From contig NZ_BOOG01000013.1 in assembly GCF_016863115.1 (NCBI RefSeq), positions 1 through 64,000 of the forward strand: a stretch of 64,000 nucleotides of DNA, in the 5' to 3' direction. The notes below the pieces were generated by a model. It had not been told where the DNA came from and searched no databases. It worked only from the letters and a program-made list of their open reading frames with translations. Both the position numbers and the translations under genes were made by a program. This document shows, in pieces, positions 36,032 through 45,606 of the stretch (positions are counted from its first letter, which is position 1; each line of letters starts with the position of its first letter). This DNA comes from Sphaerimonospora thailandensis. GTDB lineage: Bacteria > Actinomycetota > Actinomycetes > Streptosporangiales > Streptosporangiaceae.

Positions 36032-36679
36032 GTGAGCGAGTTGCAGTCCCAGCCGAGCAGGTGGATCTCCGCGTTCCTGACGCCGCGCGTGCCGCAGGGG
36101 CCGGACCCGGGTGAGCTGCGCGCCTCGGACCGGGACCGGGAGCGGGTGATCGCCGTCCTGACCGAGGCGGCCGCCGATGGGCGGCTCTCCCTCGCCGAGC
36201 ACGAGGAGCGCGTGGACCAGGCCTGGGCCGCCCGGACGCTGGGCGAGCTGGCCGGGCTCACCACCGACCTGCTGCCGCCGGAGAGCCAGCCGTTCCGCAT
36301 GGACTCCCGCCCCGTGACGGCCATGTTCCGCAGCGAGAGCCGTACGGGCCGGTGGGTCGTGCCCTCCGAGGTGCCGATCACGTCTCTCGGCGGAAAGGTG
36401 ACCATGGACCTGTGCGAAGCCCTGCTGCGGTCGCGCCGGGTCGTGGTCCAGCTCGCCGTGGTGGCGGGCACGGTCACGCTGATCGTTCCGGAGGGCGTCC
36501 AGATCGTGACCGCGCCCTCGGCCCGCGTGGGCTCGTTCAAGAACGAGGTACGGCTGCCGCCGGGCGCGGCCGACTACGCCCCGGACGCGCCCGTCATCGA
36601 ACTGGCGGGGTTCGTCTTCGCCGGCAAGGTGGTCGCCCGCTCACCGAAGCGTCCCCGAAAGGGCCTCTTTCGGCGCTAG
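36032..36679 (+). CDS. DUF1707 protein with LiaF-like C-terminal domain
   Basis: The 215-aa protein has a DUF1707 block (ELRASDRDRERVIAVLTEAA, GRLSLAEHEERVDQAWAAR, LGELAGLTTDLL), an ~50-residue helical domain common in actinobacteria. A beta-rich C-terminal domain follows (RSESRTGRWVVPSEVPITSL, then VTLIVPEGVQIV), similar to the LiaF/cell-wall-active-antibiotic response domain. The start is GTG 36032 (VSELQSQPSRW). It is convergent with glpX with only 4 bp between stops. A role in envelope-stress sensing is inferred. Confidence 0.9.
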   Translation: MSELQSQPSRWISAFLTPRVPQGPDPGELRASDRDRERVIAVLTEAAADGRLSLAEHEERVDQAWAARTLGELAGLTTDLLPPESQPFRMDSRPVTAMFRSESRTGRWVVPSEVPITSLGGKVTMDLCEALLRSRRVVVQLAVVAGTVTLIVPEGVQIVTAPSARVGSFKNEVRLPPGAADYAPDAPVIELAGFVFAGKVVARSPKRPRKGLFRR

Positions 36680-36683
36680 GGCC

Positions 36684-37712
36684 TCATACGGCCGTGTCGA
36701 AGTTGATCGAGCTGTAGGCGCCCAGCTTCCAGAGCTGGTGTTCGCTCTCGATCTTGCGGATCGTTCCGGACCGGCCGCGCATGACCAGGGAGTGGGTGAC
36801 GGCGGCGCCGGCCTGGAAGCGTACGCCGTGCATGAGCTCGCCGTCGGTGATCCCCGTGGCCGCGAAGAACACGTCGTCGGAGCGCACCAGGTCGTCGGTG
36901 GTCAGCACCTGCTTCAGGTCGAGCCCGGCGTCGGCCGCCCGGCGACGCTCGTCGTCGTCACGCGGCCACAGCTTGCCCTGGATGACGCCGCCCATGCACT
37001 TCATGGCGCAGGCCGCGATGATGCCTTCGGGGGTGCCGCCGATCCCCAGCATGAGGTCGACACCGGTCCCGTGCCGCGCCGCCATGATCGCACCGGCCAC
37101 GTCGCCGTCGGTGATGAACCTGATCCTCGCCCCGGTCTCCCTGATCTCCTTCACGATGTTCTCGTGGCGCGGGCGGTCGAGGATCACCACGGTCACGTCG
37201 GACGGCTTCGCGCCCTTGGCCTTGGCGACCGCCCTGATGTTGTCCGCTGCCGGCGCCTCGATGTCCACCTGGTCGGCTGCCTGCCGGCCCGTCACGAGCT
37301 TCTCCATGTAGAACACGGCGGACGGGTCGTACATCGAGCCGCGCTCGGCCACCGCGATGACGGAGATCGCGTTGTTCATGCCGAGGGCGCACAGCCGGGT
37401 TCCGTCGATCGGGTCGACGGCCACGTCGCAGTCGGCGCCGGTGCCGTCGCCGACATCTTCGCCGTTGTACAGCATCGGGGCGTTGTCCTTCTCGCCCTCG
37501 CCGATCACCACGGAGCCGTTCATGGAGACCGTGTTGATGAGCTGCCGCATGGCGTTGACGGCGGCGCCGTCCGCCCCGTTCTTGTCGCCGCGGCCCACCC
37601 AGCGGGCGGCGGCCATCGCGGCCGCCTCGGTCACCCGGACCAGTTCGAGGGCCAGGTTGCGGTCGGGAGCGTGCTCGCCGGTCGCCAGCGGGGCCGGAAC
37701 GTGATCAGACAT
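36684..37712 (-). CDS. glpX: Fructose-1,6-bisphosphatase class II
   Basis: GlpX hydrolyses fructose 1,6-bisphosphate in gluconeogenesis and is the usual FBPase of actinobacteria. Motifs are [24 protein letters not shown] (metal-binding DPIDGT), [19 protein letters not shown] and MHGVRF near the end. ATG at 37712 ([12 protein letters not shown]) has AAGGGG upstream and gives 342 aa, the family length. The frame is open far upstream only by chance. With pckG it supplies the two irreversible gluconeogenic steps. Confidence 0.97.
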   Translation of the reverse strand: MSDHVPAPLATGEHAPDRNLALELVRVTEAAAMAAARWVGRGDKNGADGAAVNAMRQLINTVSMNGSVVIGEGEKDNAPMLYNGEDVGDGTGADCDVAVDPIDGTRLCALGMNNAISVIAVAERGSMYDPSAVFYMEKLVTGRQAADQVDIEAPAADNIRAVAKAKGAKPSDVTVVILDRPRHENIVKEIRETGARIRFITDGDVAGAIMAARHGTGVDLMLGIGGTPEGIIAACAMKCMGGVIQGKLWPRDDDERRRAADAGLDLKQVLTTDDLVRSDDVFFAATGITDGELMHGVRFQAGAAVTHSLVMRGRSGTIRKIESEHQLWKLGAYSSINFDTAV

Positions 37713-37910
37713 CGATCCCCTTAAAGTCGGATTCACTCTCTCGTTGCCCCTCACGCCGCGCTTTATTCTGTCGCGGACAGCAGGGGCAATTAATGATCGT
37801 AGTTCTTTAAGGGTTTTTTGTCCGATTGGTCTGAACCTGTTGTCGCTGGTCGAGGGCCATTTGCCGTCGCACGACTCGGGATCCGGCGGGACCGGGATAT
37901 CGTCGCCGTC

Positions 37911-38549
37911 ATGAGCGGCGATATCGAGCGGACGGCGGCGAAGCGCATGCCGGTTCATGGCGTGGCGACACCGCGGGCGCCCGACCACGGCGCGGCCACC
38001 CGAGGTGCGGCCACCCGCGTCGCGCTCCTCGATGCGGCCAAAGAGGTGTTCATCACCAGCGGGTTCGCCGAGGCCGGGGTGACCGACGTGGTGCGGCGGG
38101 CCGAGGCCAGTGTGGGCAGCCTCTATCACCATTTCTCTGGCAAGGCCGATCTCTATCTCACGCTGTTCGAGGAGTTCCAGCAGCGGCAGACGCAGCGGAC
38201 CAGGGACGCGGTCCAGGCCGCGCGTGCCGCCGGAGAGACCGACCCGATGCCGCAGTTCCTGGCGGGAGCCCGGGCCTACCTGGAGGGCTGTCTCAACGAG
38301 CGCGAGCTGGCCGCGCTGTTCCTCCAAGGGGACGCCCCGCCCGGTTTCGAGGTCACGATGCGCGACCGGCTGCGACAGTGGGCCAGGCGGACGGCCGCGC
38401 TCTTCGAGCACGAGGACGCCCTGGTCGTGGTCGTCACGGGAGCGCTGGCGGCCGTCGTGCAGGAGGTGACCCTCTCGGAGGATCCAGCGGCGGCCCGGCG
38501 GATCGCCGAGGAGGCCCTTGCGCTCATCGGCGGGATCAGGCGCCTTTGA
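37911..38549 (+). CDS. TetR-family transcriptional regulator
   Basis: The 212-aa protein has a ~35-residue Ala/His/Arg-rich extension and then the TetR helix-turn-helix: [52 protein letters not shown]. The ligand domain is helical with no diagnostic motif. ATG at 37911 is the best start, in the gap after the divergent glpX promoter. Its target is unknown; glpX 198 bp away and divergent is a candidate by position only. Confidence 0.92.
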   Translation: MSGDIERTAAKRMPVHGVATPRAPDHGAATRGAATRVALLDAAKEVFITSGFAEAGVTDVVRRAEASVGSLYHHFSGKADLYLTLFEEFQQRQTQRTRDAVQAARAAGETDPMPQFLAGARAYLEGCLNERELAALFLQGDAPPGFEVTMRDRLRQWARRTAALFEHEDALVVVVTGALAAVVQEVTLSEDPAAARRIAEEALALIGGIRRL

Positions 38550-38645
38550 CTTCCCCCCGCCTCCCAGGGGCCGGGCGTCCTCCGGAGCCTTCGGCGAACC
38601 GCGCTGATACGGCCACCGGTGCAGGAGACCGGTAGTCTCGCTCGC

Positions 38646-39197
38646 GTGGGACGGTTCACTCAGGGAATCTACGGTTACGTGTTCGCGCTGCTCGTCTGCC
38701 TCGCCGGCGCCGGGCTTTTCCTGCTCGTCACGCCGCAGAGCCGGACCGAGCACATCCCCCGGGTGGACTTCTCGATCGACCAGATCAACGCCGCCCGGGC
38801 CGCGTCGTATGAGATCGTGTCGCCGCGTGAGGTGCTGCCCAACTGGGTGCCGAACAGCTCGAACCTCACTGACAACGCCGGCGCCGTGACATGGCGGCTG
38901 GGCTTCGCCACCGCACGGCGGCAGCACGCGATGCTGGCGCAGAGCGACGAGCAGCCGTCCGGTGAGTTCGCCAACCGGATGGCCAACACCGACAAGGTCA
39001 CCGGTAGCCGCCAGATCAACGGAGAGACCTGGCAGGAGCGGCTCCGCCAGGACAAGAACCAGCGGTCGCTGGTACGGGTCCTCCCCGATCGCACCGTCGT
39101 CGTCACAGGTACCGCCGACTGGGCGGAGCTCACCGCTCTCGCCCAGTCCCTGGTCGCGCAGCCCAGGCCCGAGACCACCCCGTCGGCCACGTCCTGA
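38646..39197 (+). CDS. DUF4245 membrane-anchored protein
   Basis: The 183-aa product has an N-terminal membrane anchor ([19 protein letters not shown]) and an extracytoplasmic domain with [31 protein letters not shown], and [18 protein letters not shown]. These are the hallmarks of DUF4245, encoded near glpX and xseB in actinobacteria (Rv1100 in M. tuberculosis, from memory). GTG 38646 ([11 protein letters not shown]) starts just before the anchor. Convergent with xseB. Function unknown. Confidence 0.92.
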   Translation: MGRFTQGIYGYVFALLVCLAGAGLFLLVTPQSRTEHIPRVDFSIDQINAARAASYEIVSPREVLPNWVPNSSNLTDNAGAVTWRLGFATARRQHAMLAQSDEQPSGEFANRMANTDKVTGSRQINGETWQERLRQDKNQRSLVRVLPDRTVVVTGTADWAELTALAQSLVAQPRPETTPSATS

Positions 39198-39217
39198 GAG
39201 TCGCCATGCGGGCGATA

Positions 39218-39550
39218 TCAGAAGGGGGCGTCCACCGGGCCGTTCTGCCGGGGGTCCTGTCGCTGGGCCATCGCGGTCGCCAGTTTCGCGCGTGCGCCCT
39301 GGAGCCACTCCTCGCAGATGGCGGCCAGCCGTTCGCCGCGTTCCCATAGCTCGATGGACTGCTCGAGCGTCAGCCCGCCGGTCTCCAGGCGGCGTACCAC
39401 CTCGGTCAGTTCCTCACGCGCCTGCTCGTACGACGGCGTCCGCTCGGGTGACTGCTCCTCCGAAGCCTGCTGAGGGGCCTGCTGAGGGGCCTGTTTCGCC
39501 GCGTTCTTGGCGGTGCTCTTCGTCGTGCTCTTCGTCGTGCTCTTCGGCAT
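39218..39550 (-). CDS. xseB: Exodeoxyribonuclease VII small subunit
   Basis: The core [20 protein letters not shown], then [20 protein letters not shown] is the XseB coiled-coil hairpin that wraps the large subunit. The N terminus is extended by ~40 Lys/Thr/Gln-rich residues ([20 protein letters not shown]), making it 110 aa against ~80 for typical XseB. ATG 39550 has AGGAA upstream; a GTG at 39568 is also possible. Unusually, asnB on the opposite strand separates it from xseA. Confidence 0.93.
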   Translation of the reverse strand: MPKSTTKSTTKSTAKNAAKQAPQQAPQQASEEQSPERTPSYEQAREELTEVVRRLETGGLTLEQSIELWERGERLAAICEEWLQGARAKLATAMAQRQDPRQNGPVDAPF

Positions 39551-39700
39551 GTTCGTTTCCTGGGCCACGTCCCCACGATAGAGGCCGCCGCCGACATGTC
39601 ACTTTCGGTAGTGGAGCCACCACCCTTAAGAATGTCGGCTTTGGGTATGTATATGGTCGTTTATACGGTTCTCGGATCCGGGTGGAACGGGAGTAGTCGT

Positions 39701-41545
39701 ATGTGCGGCATCAGCGGCTGGGTTGACTATGGGCGCGACCTCCGACTGGAGCGGGAGACCGTACAGGCCATGACGGGCACCATGGCGTGCCGAGGTCCCG
39801 ACGCCGAGGGAACCTGGTTCGCTCCGCACGTCGCGTTCGGTCACCGGCGGCTGGCCGTCATCGACATCGAGGGCGGCAGGCAACCGATGGTCGCCGAGCG
39901 GAACGGCGAGATCGCGGCCGTGCTGACCTACAGCGGCGAGGTATACAACTTCCGTGAGCTGCGCGCCGAGCTGACCGGGCTCGGCCACCGCTTCAGGACC
40001 CAGAGCGACACCGAGGTCGTCCTGGAGGCCTACCTGGAGTGGGGCGAGGGCTTCGTCGACCGCCTGGGCGGCATGTACGCCTTCGCCATCTGGGACACCC
40101 GCCGTGAGGAGCTGCTGCTGATCCGCGACCGGATGGGGATCAAGCCGCTCTACTACTACCCGACGCCGCAGGGGGTGCTGTTCGGCTCCGAGCCCAAGGC
40201 CATTCTCGCCAACCCGCTCGCCGATCGGGTCGTCGACGCCGATGGCCTGCGCGAGCTGCTGGCCTTCGTGAAGTCGCCGGAGACCGCGGTCTTCAAGGAC
40301 ATGTACGAGGTGCGCCCCGGCCAGATCGTCAGGGTGGGCCGGGACGGCCTCGGCAAACGCCGTTACTGGCGGCTGGAGGCCCGCGAGCACACCGACGACC
40401 TGCCCGCGACCGTCCGCACCATCCGAGAGCTGCTCGACGACATCATCACCCGTCAGCTGATCTCCGACGTACCGCTGTGCACGCTGCTGTCCGGCGGCCT
40501 CGACTCCAGCGCGGTGACCGCGCTGGCCGCCCGTGCGCTGAAAGGCCAGGGAGGAGTCCGGTCGTTCTCCGTGGACTTCACCGGCTACGCGGAGAACTTC
40601 CAGCCCGACGACATGCGCGACACTCCCGACACTCCGTACGTCCAGGACGTCGTACGGCACGTCGGTTCCGATCATCGCGACATCGTGCTGAACTCGGCCG
40701 ACCTGATGGACCAGGGCGTGCGTGCCGCCGCACTGCGAGCTCGCGACCTGCCGATGGGCCTCGGCGACCTGGACACGTCGCTCTACCTGCTGTTCAAGGC
40801 GATCCGCGGCCAGTCGACGGTGGCGCTGTCGGGGGAGTCCGCCGACGAGGTGTTCGGCGGATATCGGTGGTTCCACGACCCGGCCGCGGTCAACGCCGGC
40901 ACCTTCCCCTGGCTTGCCATCCCCGGCATCGCCGATCAGTCGACGCGGGGCCGCTTCCTCGACGAGCACCTGCTCCGCAAGATCGACCTGCCCGCTTATC
41001 GTGCCGACGGCTACCAGCAGGCCCTCGCCGAGGTGCCGCGGCTGCCGGGCGAGACCGGACTGGAGAAGCGCATGCGGGAGGTCGGCTACCTGCACCTCAC
41101 CCGGTTCGTGCAGATCCTGCTGGATCGCAAGGACCGGATGAGCATGGCCGTCGGCCTCGAGGTCCGGGTGCCGTTCTGCGACCATCGGCTCGTGCAGTAC
41201 GTCTTCAACACGCCGTGGGCGATGAAGACCTTCGACGGGCGGGAGAAGAGCCTGCTGCGCGCCGCGGTCGAGGACGTGCTGCCGCGCTCGGTGATCGAGC
41301 GCCGCAAGGTCCCCTACCCCTCCACCCAGGATCCGGCCTACGAGCACGCGCTGCGCGTCGAACTGGCCGATCTGGTCGCCGGCGGTGACTTCGCCGCCGC
41401 GCCCCTGGTCGACATCGGAAAGATCCGCAACGTGCTCGACCAGCCCGTGGGCGCGGTCAGCTTCCAGGGAGCCCGATCCGCGATCGAGGGCCTCCTCCAG
41501 TTCAACGCGTGGCTGGAGAGCTACGACACCCGCCTCGCCCTCTGA
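39701..41545 (+). CDS. asnB: Asparagine synthase (glutamine-hydrolysing)
   Basis: AsnB makes asparagine from aspartate, ATP and glutamine. Cys2 of MCGISGW is the glutaminase nucleophile; CRGPDAEGTW and HRRLAVIDIEGGRQPM follow. The usual NGEIYN loop reads SGEVYNF, so the oxyanion Asn is Ser. The synthetase domain has the PP-loop LLSGGLDSSAVTALAA and SGESADEVFGGYRWF, and ends with PFCDHRLVQYVFNTPW. At 614 aa it is full length. ATG 39701 begins with Cys at position 2, which fixes the start. An AT-rich promoter-like segment with GTATA/TATAC arms (39648-39666) lies upstream. Confidence 0.95.
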   Translation: MCGISGWVDYGRDLRLERETVQAMTGTMACRGPDAEGTWFAPHVAFGHRRLAVIDIEGGRQPMVAERNGEIAAVLTYSGEVYNFRELRAELTGLGHRFRTQSDTEVVLEAYLEWGEGFVDRLGGMYAFAIWDTRREELLLIRDRMGIKPLYYYPTPQGVLFGSEPKAILANPLADRVVDADGLRELLAFVKSPETAVFKDMYEVRPGQIVRVGRDGLGKRRYWRLEAREHTDDLPATVRTIRELLDDIITRQLISDVPLCTLLSGGLDSSAVTALAARALKGQGGVRSFSVDFTGYAENFQPDDMRDTPDTPYVQDVVRHVGSDHRDIVLNSADLMDQGVRAAALRARDLPMGLGDLDTSLYLLFKAIRGQSTVALSGESADEVFGGYRWFHDPAAVNAGTFPWLAIPGIADQSTRGRFLDEHLLRKIDLPAYRADGYQQALAEVPRLPGETGLEKRMREVGYLHLTRFVQILLDRKDRMSMAVGLEVRVPFCDHRLVQYVFNTPWAMKTFDGREKSLLRAAVEDVLPRSVIERRKVPYPSTQDPAYEHALRVELADLVAGGDFAAAPLVDIGKIRNVLDQPVGAVSFQGARSAIEGLLQFNAWLESYDTRLAL

Positions 41546-41577
41546 ATGACCCCGCGGCCCCTCGACCCTTCCCGCGG

Positions 41578-41689
41578 TGATCTTGCGAATTCTCGCACGC
41601 ATCCGTTGTGACCTGCGCGGATTCTCTGCAAGATCACGAATGGTGAAATCGCATGTCAGGGCGGTAGCGTGCGAGAAACTGCAAGATCA
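41578..41689. repeat. Long-range inverted repeat between asnB and xseA
   Basis: The left arm (41578-41600, TGATCTTGCGAATTCTCGCA...) and right arm (41667-41689) match 20 of 23 bases when inverted. A third copy of the core, TGCAAGATCA, is inside the loop at about 41628-41637. The element fills the gap between two convergent genes and may be a bidirectional terminator or a small dispersed repeat. Confidence 0.7.
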
Positions 41690-41706
41690 TGCCGGGGGTG
41701 TGGGGG

Positions 41707-42912
41707 TTACGAGGGGGATGTGGTGACGCTGATGCGGTCGTCGGAGAAGCGGATCGTGAGCTCGTCGCCGGGTTTCACGTCGGCGGCCAGCCGTACGACC
41801 TCACCCGAGGGCCGCTGCGCGATGGCATAGCCGCGCTCCAGCGTGGCGGCGGGTGACAGCGCGACCAGGCGGGCGCGCAGGTGTTCCAGAGAGTCGGCCG
41901 AGCGGTCCAGTGAGGCCGTCAGGCAGCGCCTGGACCGCTCGCGCAGCGCGTCCACCTGCTCGGCGCGCCGGTCGAGCTCCCGCACCGGATCGGCGAGCGA
42001 TGGCCGTGATCGGACCGACTCGAGCCAGGCGATCTCCCGCTCGAGCCAGCCCCGGACGACGCGGCGACCCCGATCCCTCAGCTGGCGGACCAGCGTCAAC
42101 TGCTCGCCCACATCCGGGACCACCTTCTTGGCCGCGTCGGTCGGCGTCGAGGCCCGTACGTCGGCCACGAGGTCGAGCAGCGGGGCGTCCTGCTCATGGC
42201 CGATGGCGCTGACCACGGGGGTACGGCAGGCCGCGACGGCACGCACCAGCGACTCGTCGGAGAACGGCAGGAGATCCTCCAGGGATCCGCCGCCCCGCGC
42301 GATCACGATGACATCCACCTCGTGGTCCGCGTCGAGCCTGTGCAACGCCTCGGTGACCTCTCCCACGGCATAGGACCCCTGCACCGCCACGGTCTCCACC
42401 TTGAAGCGGACGGCGGGCCAGCGCCGGCGGGCGTTCTCCAGCACATCGCGCTCGGCGGCCGAGTCGCGTCCGCAGATCAACCCGACGGTGCCCGGCAGGA
42501 ACGGCAGCCGCCGCTTGCGGTCGACGTTGAACAGGCCCTCGGCGGCCAGCACCTGGCGTAGCCGTTCGAGCCGGGCCAGCAGCTCGCCGATGCCGACCGG
42601 CCGGATTTCCAGGGCGGTGAAGGCGAAAGACCCCTTGTTGACCCAGAAATCCGGCTTGACGTGCATGACGACCCGTGCGCCGTCGGCCGGGCGTGGGACG
42701 CTCGCCTCGTAGACGGCACGCGTACACGTGATCCTGGCCGAGACGTTGGCCACCGGGTCGCGCAGCGTCAGGAACACCGTGCCGCCGCGCGCGGTCAACT
42801 CGGTGATCTGTCCCTCCACCCACACGGTGCCGAGCTTGCCGATCCACTGCGCGACCATCTGCAGGACCGACCGGATCGGCAGCGGCGCTTCCGGTGACGT
42901 CTTCGCGCTCAC
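41707..42912 (-). CDS. xseA: Exodeoxyribonuclease VII large subunit
   Basis: XseA is the catalytic subunit degrading single-stranded DNA. An N-terminal OB fold ([20 protein letters not shown]) is followed by the nuclease domain with [40 protein letters not shown] and [22 protein letters not shown]-terminal coiled coil and [20 protein letters not shown] complete it. At 401 aa it is slightly short of E. coli XseA but normal for actinobacteria. The GTG start has GAGGAGG 5 nt upstream. Confidence 0.96.
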   Translation of the reverse strand: MSAKTSPEAPLPIRSVLQMVAQWIGKLGTVWVEGQITELTARGGTVFLTLRDPVANVSARITCTRAVYEASVPRPADGARVVMHVKPDFWVNKGSFAFTALEIRPVGIGELLARLERLRQVLAAEGLFNVDRKRRLPFLPGTVGLICGRDSAAERDVLENARRRWPAVRFKVETVAVQGSYAVGEVTEALHRLDADHEVDVIVIARGGGSLEDLLPFSDESLVRAVAACRTPVVSAIGHEQDAPLLDLVADVRASTPTDAAKKVVPDVGEQLTLVRQLRDRGRRVVRGWLEREIAWLESVRSRPSLADPVRELDRRAEQVDALRERSRRCLTASLDRSADSLEHLRARLVALSPAATLERGYAIAQRPSGEVVRLAADVKPGDELTIRFSDDRISVTTSPS

Positions 42913-43028
42913 AGGGGCCTCCTCGCATGGTGGTGCGGCGGCGGGTGCGCGTCACGCCCCGCCGGACCGCACTCGCACACTAACCACTTCGACCGACATT
43001 CCGGCGGCCAGATGCGAGGAGACGCTGG

Positions 43029-43823
43029 TCACGCCTCAGCCTGGATCTTGGTGATGCGGTTCTGGAACAGCCGGACCACCTCCGGCCGGTTCAGGTTCGC
43101 CTGCTCGTAGTCGAGCAGCGCCTGCACCTGCTCGAGCGACTTGCCGCGCAGCCTCGCGCGCAGCGAGGCGATCGTCAGCTCGCTGTAGTTCGGCATCGGT
43201 TCGTCGGACGTCCCGGTCACGGCCTCGGCCGGCTTGGCCGGCTTGGCGGGCTTCGCGGCCTTCTTGGGAGCAGGCTTGGCAGCCGGCTTGGGCTTCGGCT
43301 CGGCGGACTCGGCGGCCTCCTTCTTGCGCGGGGCCCGGGCGGGCTTCGCCGGAGCCCCGGGTTCGGTGGTCGCCGGCTTCGGCGCCTCTGCCTCGGCTTC
43401 GGGCGCCTTGACTTCGGGCGCCGCTTCGGCCTCGACACCGGCTGGTGCGGACGGCTCCGGCTTCTCGGCCTTCGCAGCCTCCTCGGCCTTCGCGGGCTCC
43501 TCGGCCTTCGCGGGCTCCTCGGCCTTCGCGGGCTCCTTGGCCTTCTCGGCCTCGGGCTCCGGCTTGGCGGGGCGGGGCGCGTAGATAACGGGTGCAGGGC
43601 GCGCCGACTGGGCTTCCGCCGTCTCGGCGGTGGATCGGGCGGTGGGGGCCGGGGCCTCGGCGGGCTGCTCGGCGTTCGGGCCCTCGCCGCCGGTCAGGCG
43701 CCTGACGGTGAGTCGGAGACGGTCGCCGAACTGCAGCGCCCTTCCCGCCCCCTGAAGGGCCGTCTGGAAGACGAGTACAGGCAGGTCCTTGGCCTTACTC
43801 GTTATGGCTTTAAGGACGGACAT
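43029..43823 (-). CDS. Ala/Lys/Glu-rich protein, lipid-droplet-associated-like
   Basis: The first ~40 residues form an amphipathic/hydrophobic helix (AKDLPVLVFQTALQGAGRAL). A long Ala-Lys-Glu-Pro linker with repeats of PAKAEE follows. The C-terminal ~50 residues (MPNYSELTIASLRARLRGKS, LEQVQALLDYEQANLNRPEV) match the conserved end I recall in actinobacterial lipid-droplet-associated proteins encoded near xseA/ispH. ATG 43823 has AGGAG upstream. The low-complexity middle resembles PHA/phasin-type or heparin-binding tails. Surface binding of lipid inclusions is inference. Confidence 0.8.
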   Translation of the reverse strand: MSVLKAITSKAKDLPVLVFQTALQGAGRALQFGDRLRLTVRRLTGGEGPNAEQPAEAPAPTARSTAETAEAQSARPAPVIYAPRPAKPEPEAEKAKEPAKAEEPAKAEEPAKAEEAAKAEKPEPSAPAGVEAEAAPEVKAPEAEAEAPKPATTEPGAPAKPARAPRKKEAAESAEPKPKPAAKPAPKKAAKPAKPAKPAEAVTGTSDEPMPNYSELTIASLRARLRGKSLEQVQALLDYEQANLNRPEVVRLFQNRITKIQAEA

Positions 43824-44038
43824 AGCGGCTCCTGGGGAGATTTGCTCTCAGTTGTCCAGTGTCCCAAGACCCGGGGAGTGTTTCAAAAATGCTGCCCCCG
43901 GTTGCCCGTAGCGAGTGAGCGAGGCGCCGTCAGGGGCCACGCGCAGCTGGGGGTGATCTTCGAAACGCGACCTGGCCAGGGAGTTTCGGCCACTCCCCAG
44001 GGTCAAGAGGCGGCTGGCGTTGCACATAGCATAGGAAC

Positions 44039-45004
44039 ATGGACGCACAGACCCCCGCGACTCGCCGTGTCCTCGTCGCCAAACCACGCGGATACTGCGC
44101 CGGCGTGGACCGCGCGGTCGAGACTGTCGAGAAGGCGCTGGAGCGGTACGGCGCGCCGATTTACGTGCGCAAGCAGATCGTGCACAACACCCACGTCGTG
44201 AAGACGCTGGAGGCGAAGGGAGCGGTCTTCGTCGAGGAGACGGATGCCGTTCCCGAGGGCGCGATCGTGGTCTTCTCGGCGCACGGCGTGGCGCCGAGCG
44301 TCCACGAGGAGGCGGCGGCCCGGCGGCTCAAGACGATCGACGCGACCTGCCCGCTGGTCACCAAGGTGCACAACGAGGCCAAGAGGTTCGCGGCGAAGGA
44401 CTACGACATTCTGCTCATCGGCCACGACGGGCACGAGGAGGTCGAGGGCACCGCCGGCGAGGCGCCGGACCACATCCGGCTCGTCGACGGTCTCGACGGG
44501 GTGAACGGGGTCACCGTACGCGATCCGGAGAAGGTCGTCTGGCTCTCCCAGACGACGCTGTCGGTCGACGAGACCGACGAGACCGTCGCCCGGCTGCGTG
44601 AGCGTTTCCCGAACCTGATCGATCCACCGAGCGACGACATCTGCTACGCGACGTCCAACCGTCAGGCGGCCGTGAAGCAGATCGCGGCGGAGTCGGAGCT
44701 GGTCGTCGTGGTCGGCTCGTCGAACTCGTCGAACTCGAAGCGCCTGGTCGAGGTGGCGAAGGACTACGGCGCCGATGCCGCCTACCTGGTGGACGACGCG
44801 TCCTTCGTACGCGACGAGTGGCTGGAGGGTGTCACCACGGTCGGTGTCACGAGTGGCGCCTCGGTCCCCGAGGAACTGGTCGAAGGGGTGCTGGCCAAGT
44901 TGTCAGAGCTCGGCTTCGCCGACGTCCACGAGGTGGAGGCCGTGAAGGAGAGCATGCGCTTCGCCCTTCCTCACGAGCTGCGCCGGGACCTGCGCGCCAG
45001 ATAG
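44039..45004 (+). CDS. ispH: 4-hydroxy-3-methylbut-2-enyl diphosphate reductase
   Basis: IspH (LytB) is the Fe-S enzyme of the last MEP-pathway step, giving IPP and DMAPP. The three cluster cysteines are in [24 protein letters not shown] and [11 protein letters not shown]. Active-site motifs AHGV ([14 protein letters not shown]), the Glu of [14 protein letters not shown] and [11 protein letters not shown] are present. At 321 aa it is full length. It is divergent from the lipid-droplet-like gene, with a 215-bp gap that must hold both promoters. Its product feeds the cis-prenyl transferase encoded upstream. Confidence 0.97.
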   Translation: MDAQTPATRRVLVAKPRGYCAGVDRAVETVEKALERYGAPIYVRKQIVHNTHVVKTLEAKGAVFVEETDAVPEGAIVVFSAHGVAPSVHEEAAARRLKTIDATCPLVTKVHNEAKRFAAKDYDILLIGHDGHEEVEGTAGEAPDHIRLVDGLDGVNGVTVRDPEKVVWLSQTTLSVDETDETVARLRERFPNLIDPPSDDICYATSNRQAAVKQIAAESELVVVVGSSNSSNSKRLVEVAKDYGADAAYLVDDASFVRDEWLEGVTTVGVTSGASVPEELVEGVLAKLSELGFADVHEVEAVKESMRFALPHELRRDLRAR

Positions 45005-45037
45005 CCGCCGCCGTTCACGGCATGCCGCCGGTCGTGT

Positions 45038-45595
45038 TCACTCGTCGGCGGCCCTGCCGTACAGACGGGGTTCGAAGTAGCCCTCCGGCTCGGGGTCGAA
45101 CACCGGGGTGCGGCCGCGGCGCGTACGGGACCGCGCCCGGCCGGTGCCTCGCCCGCGGGCAGCCCCCGGGGCGTCCGGGGCGTCCGGCGTAGCCGCCCGG
45201 GCGGGCTCGGGGCCGCCGCCGCGCAGTTCGCGTACGTTGGCCGGCAGCCCGCGCCGCCACGCGATCAGCAGGGTCAGCGCGGTCCCGGCGAACAGCCACG
45301 GCGCACCCGACGAGAGCGCGGTGAACAATCCCACGCCGAGCGTCTGCGGTACGGACCCCGAGGCGAGCGAATGCACGCCCTCGACGAGCAGCGCCGCGAC
45401 GAAGAAGACCAGTGGGGGAGTGACCACGAGCGGCAGGAGATCTCGCGGCCGCACCAGCAGAGCCGCGGCGAGGCACCCGGCGACGAAGCCGACGCCGCTC
45501 GGCAGCATGGCCTGACCCAGCAGTGTGATCACGAAGAGCAGGGCGATCGCTCCCCGGGCGGTCAACCTGAGCCCTGCTCGATCGGCGCCGACCAT
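45038..45595 (-). CDS. DUF6542 membrane protein
   Basis: The 185-aa protein has about four membrane helices (GAIALLFVITLLGQAMLPSG, FVAGCLAAALLV, LVVTPPLVFFVAALLVEGV, APWLFAGTALTLLIAW). A basic cytoplasmic tail contains RGRGTGRARSRTRRGRTPVF. The pattern fits DUF6542 proteins near ispH and ychF in actinobacteria, from memory. Function unknown. It lies 11 bp from rmuC on the same strand, probably one transcript. Confidence 0.85.
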   Translation of the reverse strand: MVGADRAGLRLTARGAIALLFVITLLGQAMLPSGVGFVAGCLAAALLVRPRDLLPLVVTPPLVFFVAALLVEGVHSLASGSVPQTLGVGLFTALSSGAPWLFAGTALTLLIAWRRGLPANVRELRGGGPEPARAATPDAPDAPGAARGRGTGRARSRTRRGRTPVFDPEPEGYFEPRLYGRAADE

Positions 45596-45606
45596 TCGGA
45601 GCCCCC

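Noticed and set aside
37713-39347. Long minus-strand extension of the glpX frame
   Set aside because: glpX has a good start with ribosome binding site at 37712, and the extension overlaps the TetR and DUF4245 genes on the other strand; it is open by GC bias.
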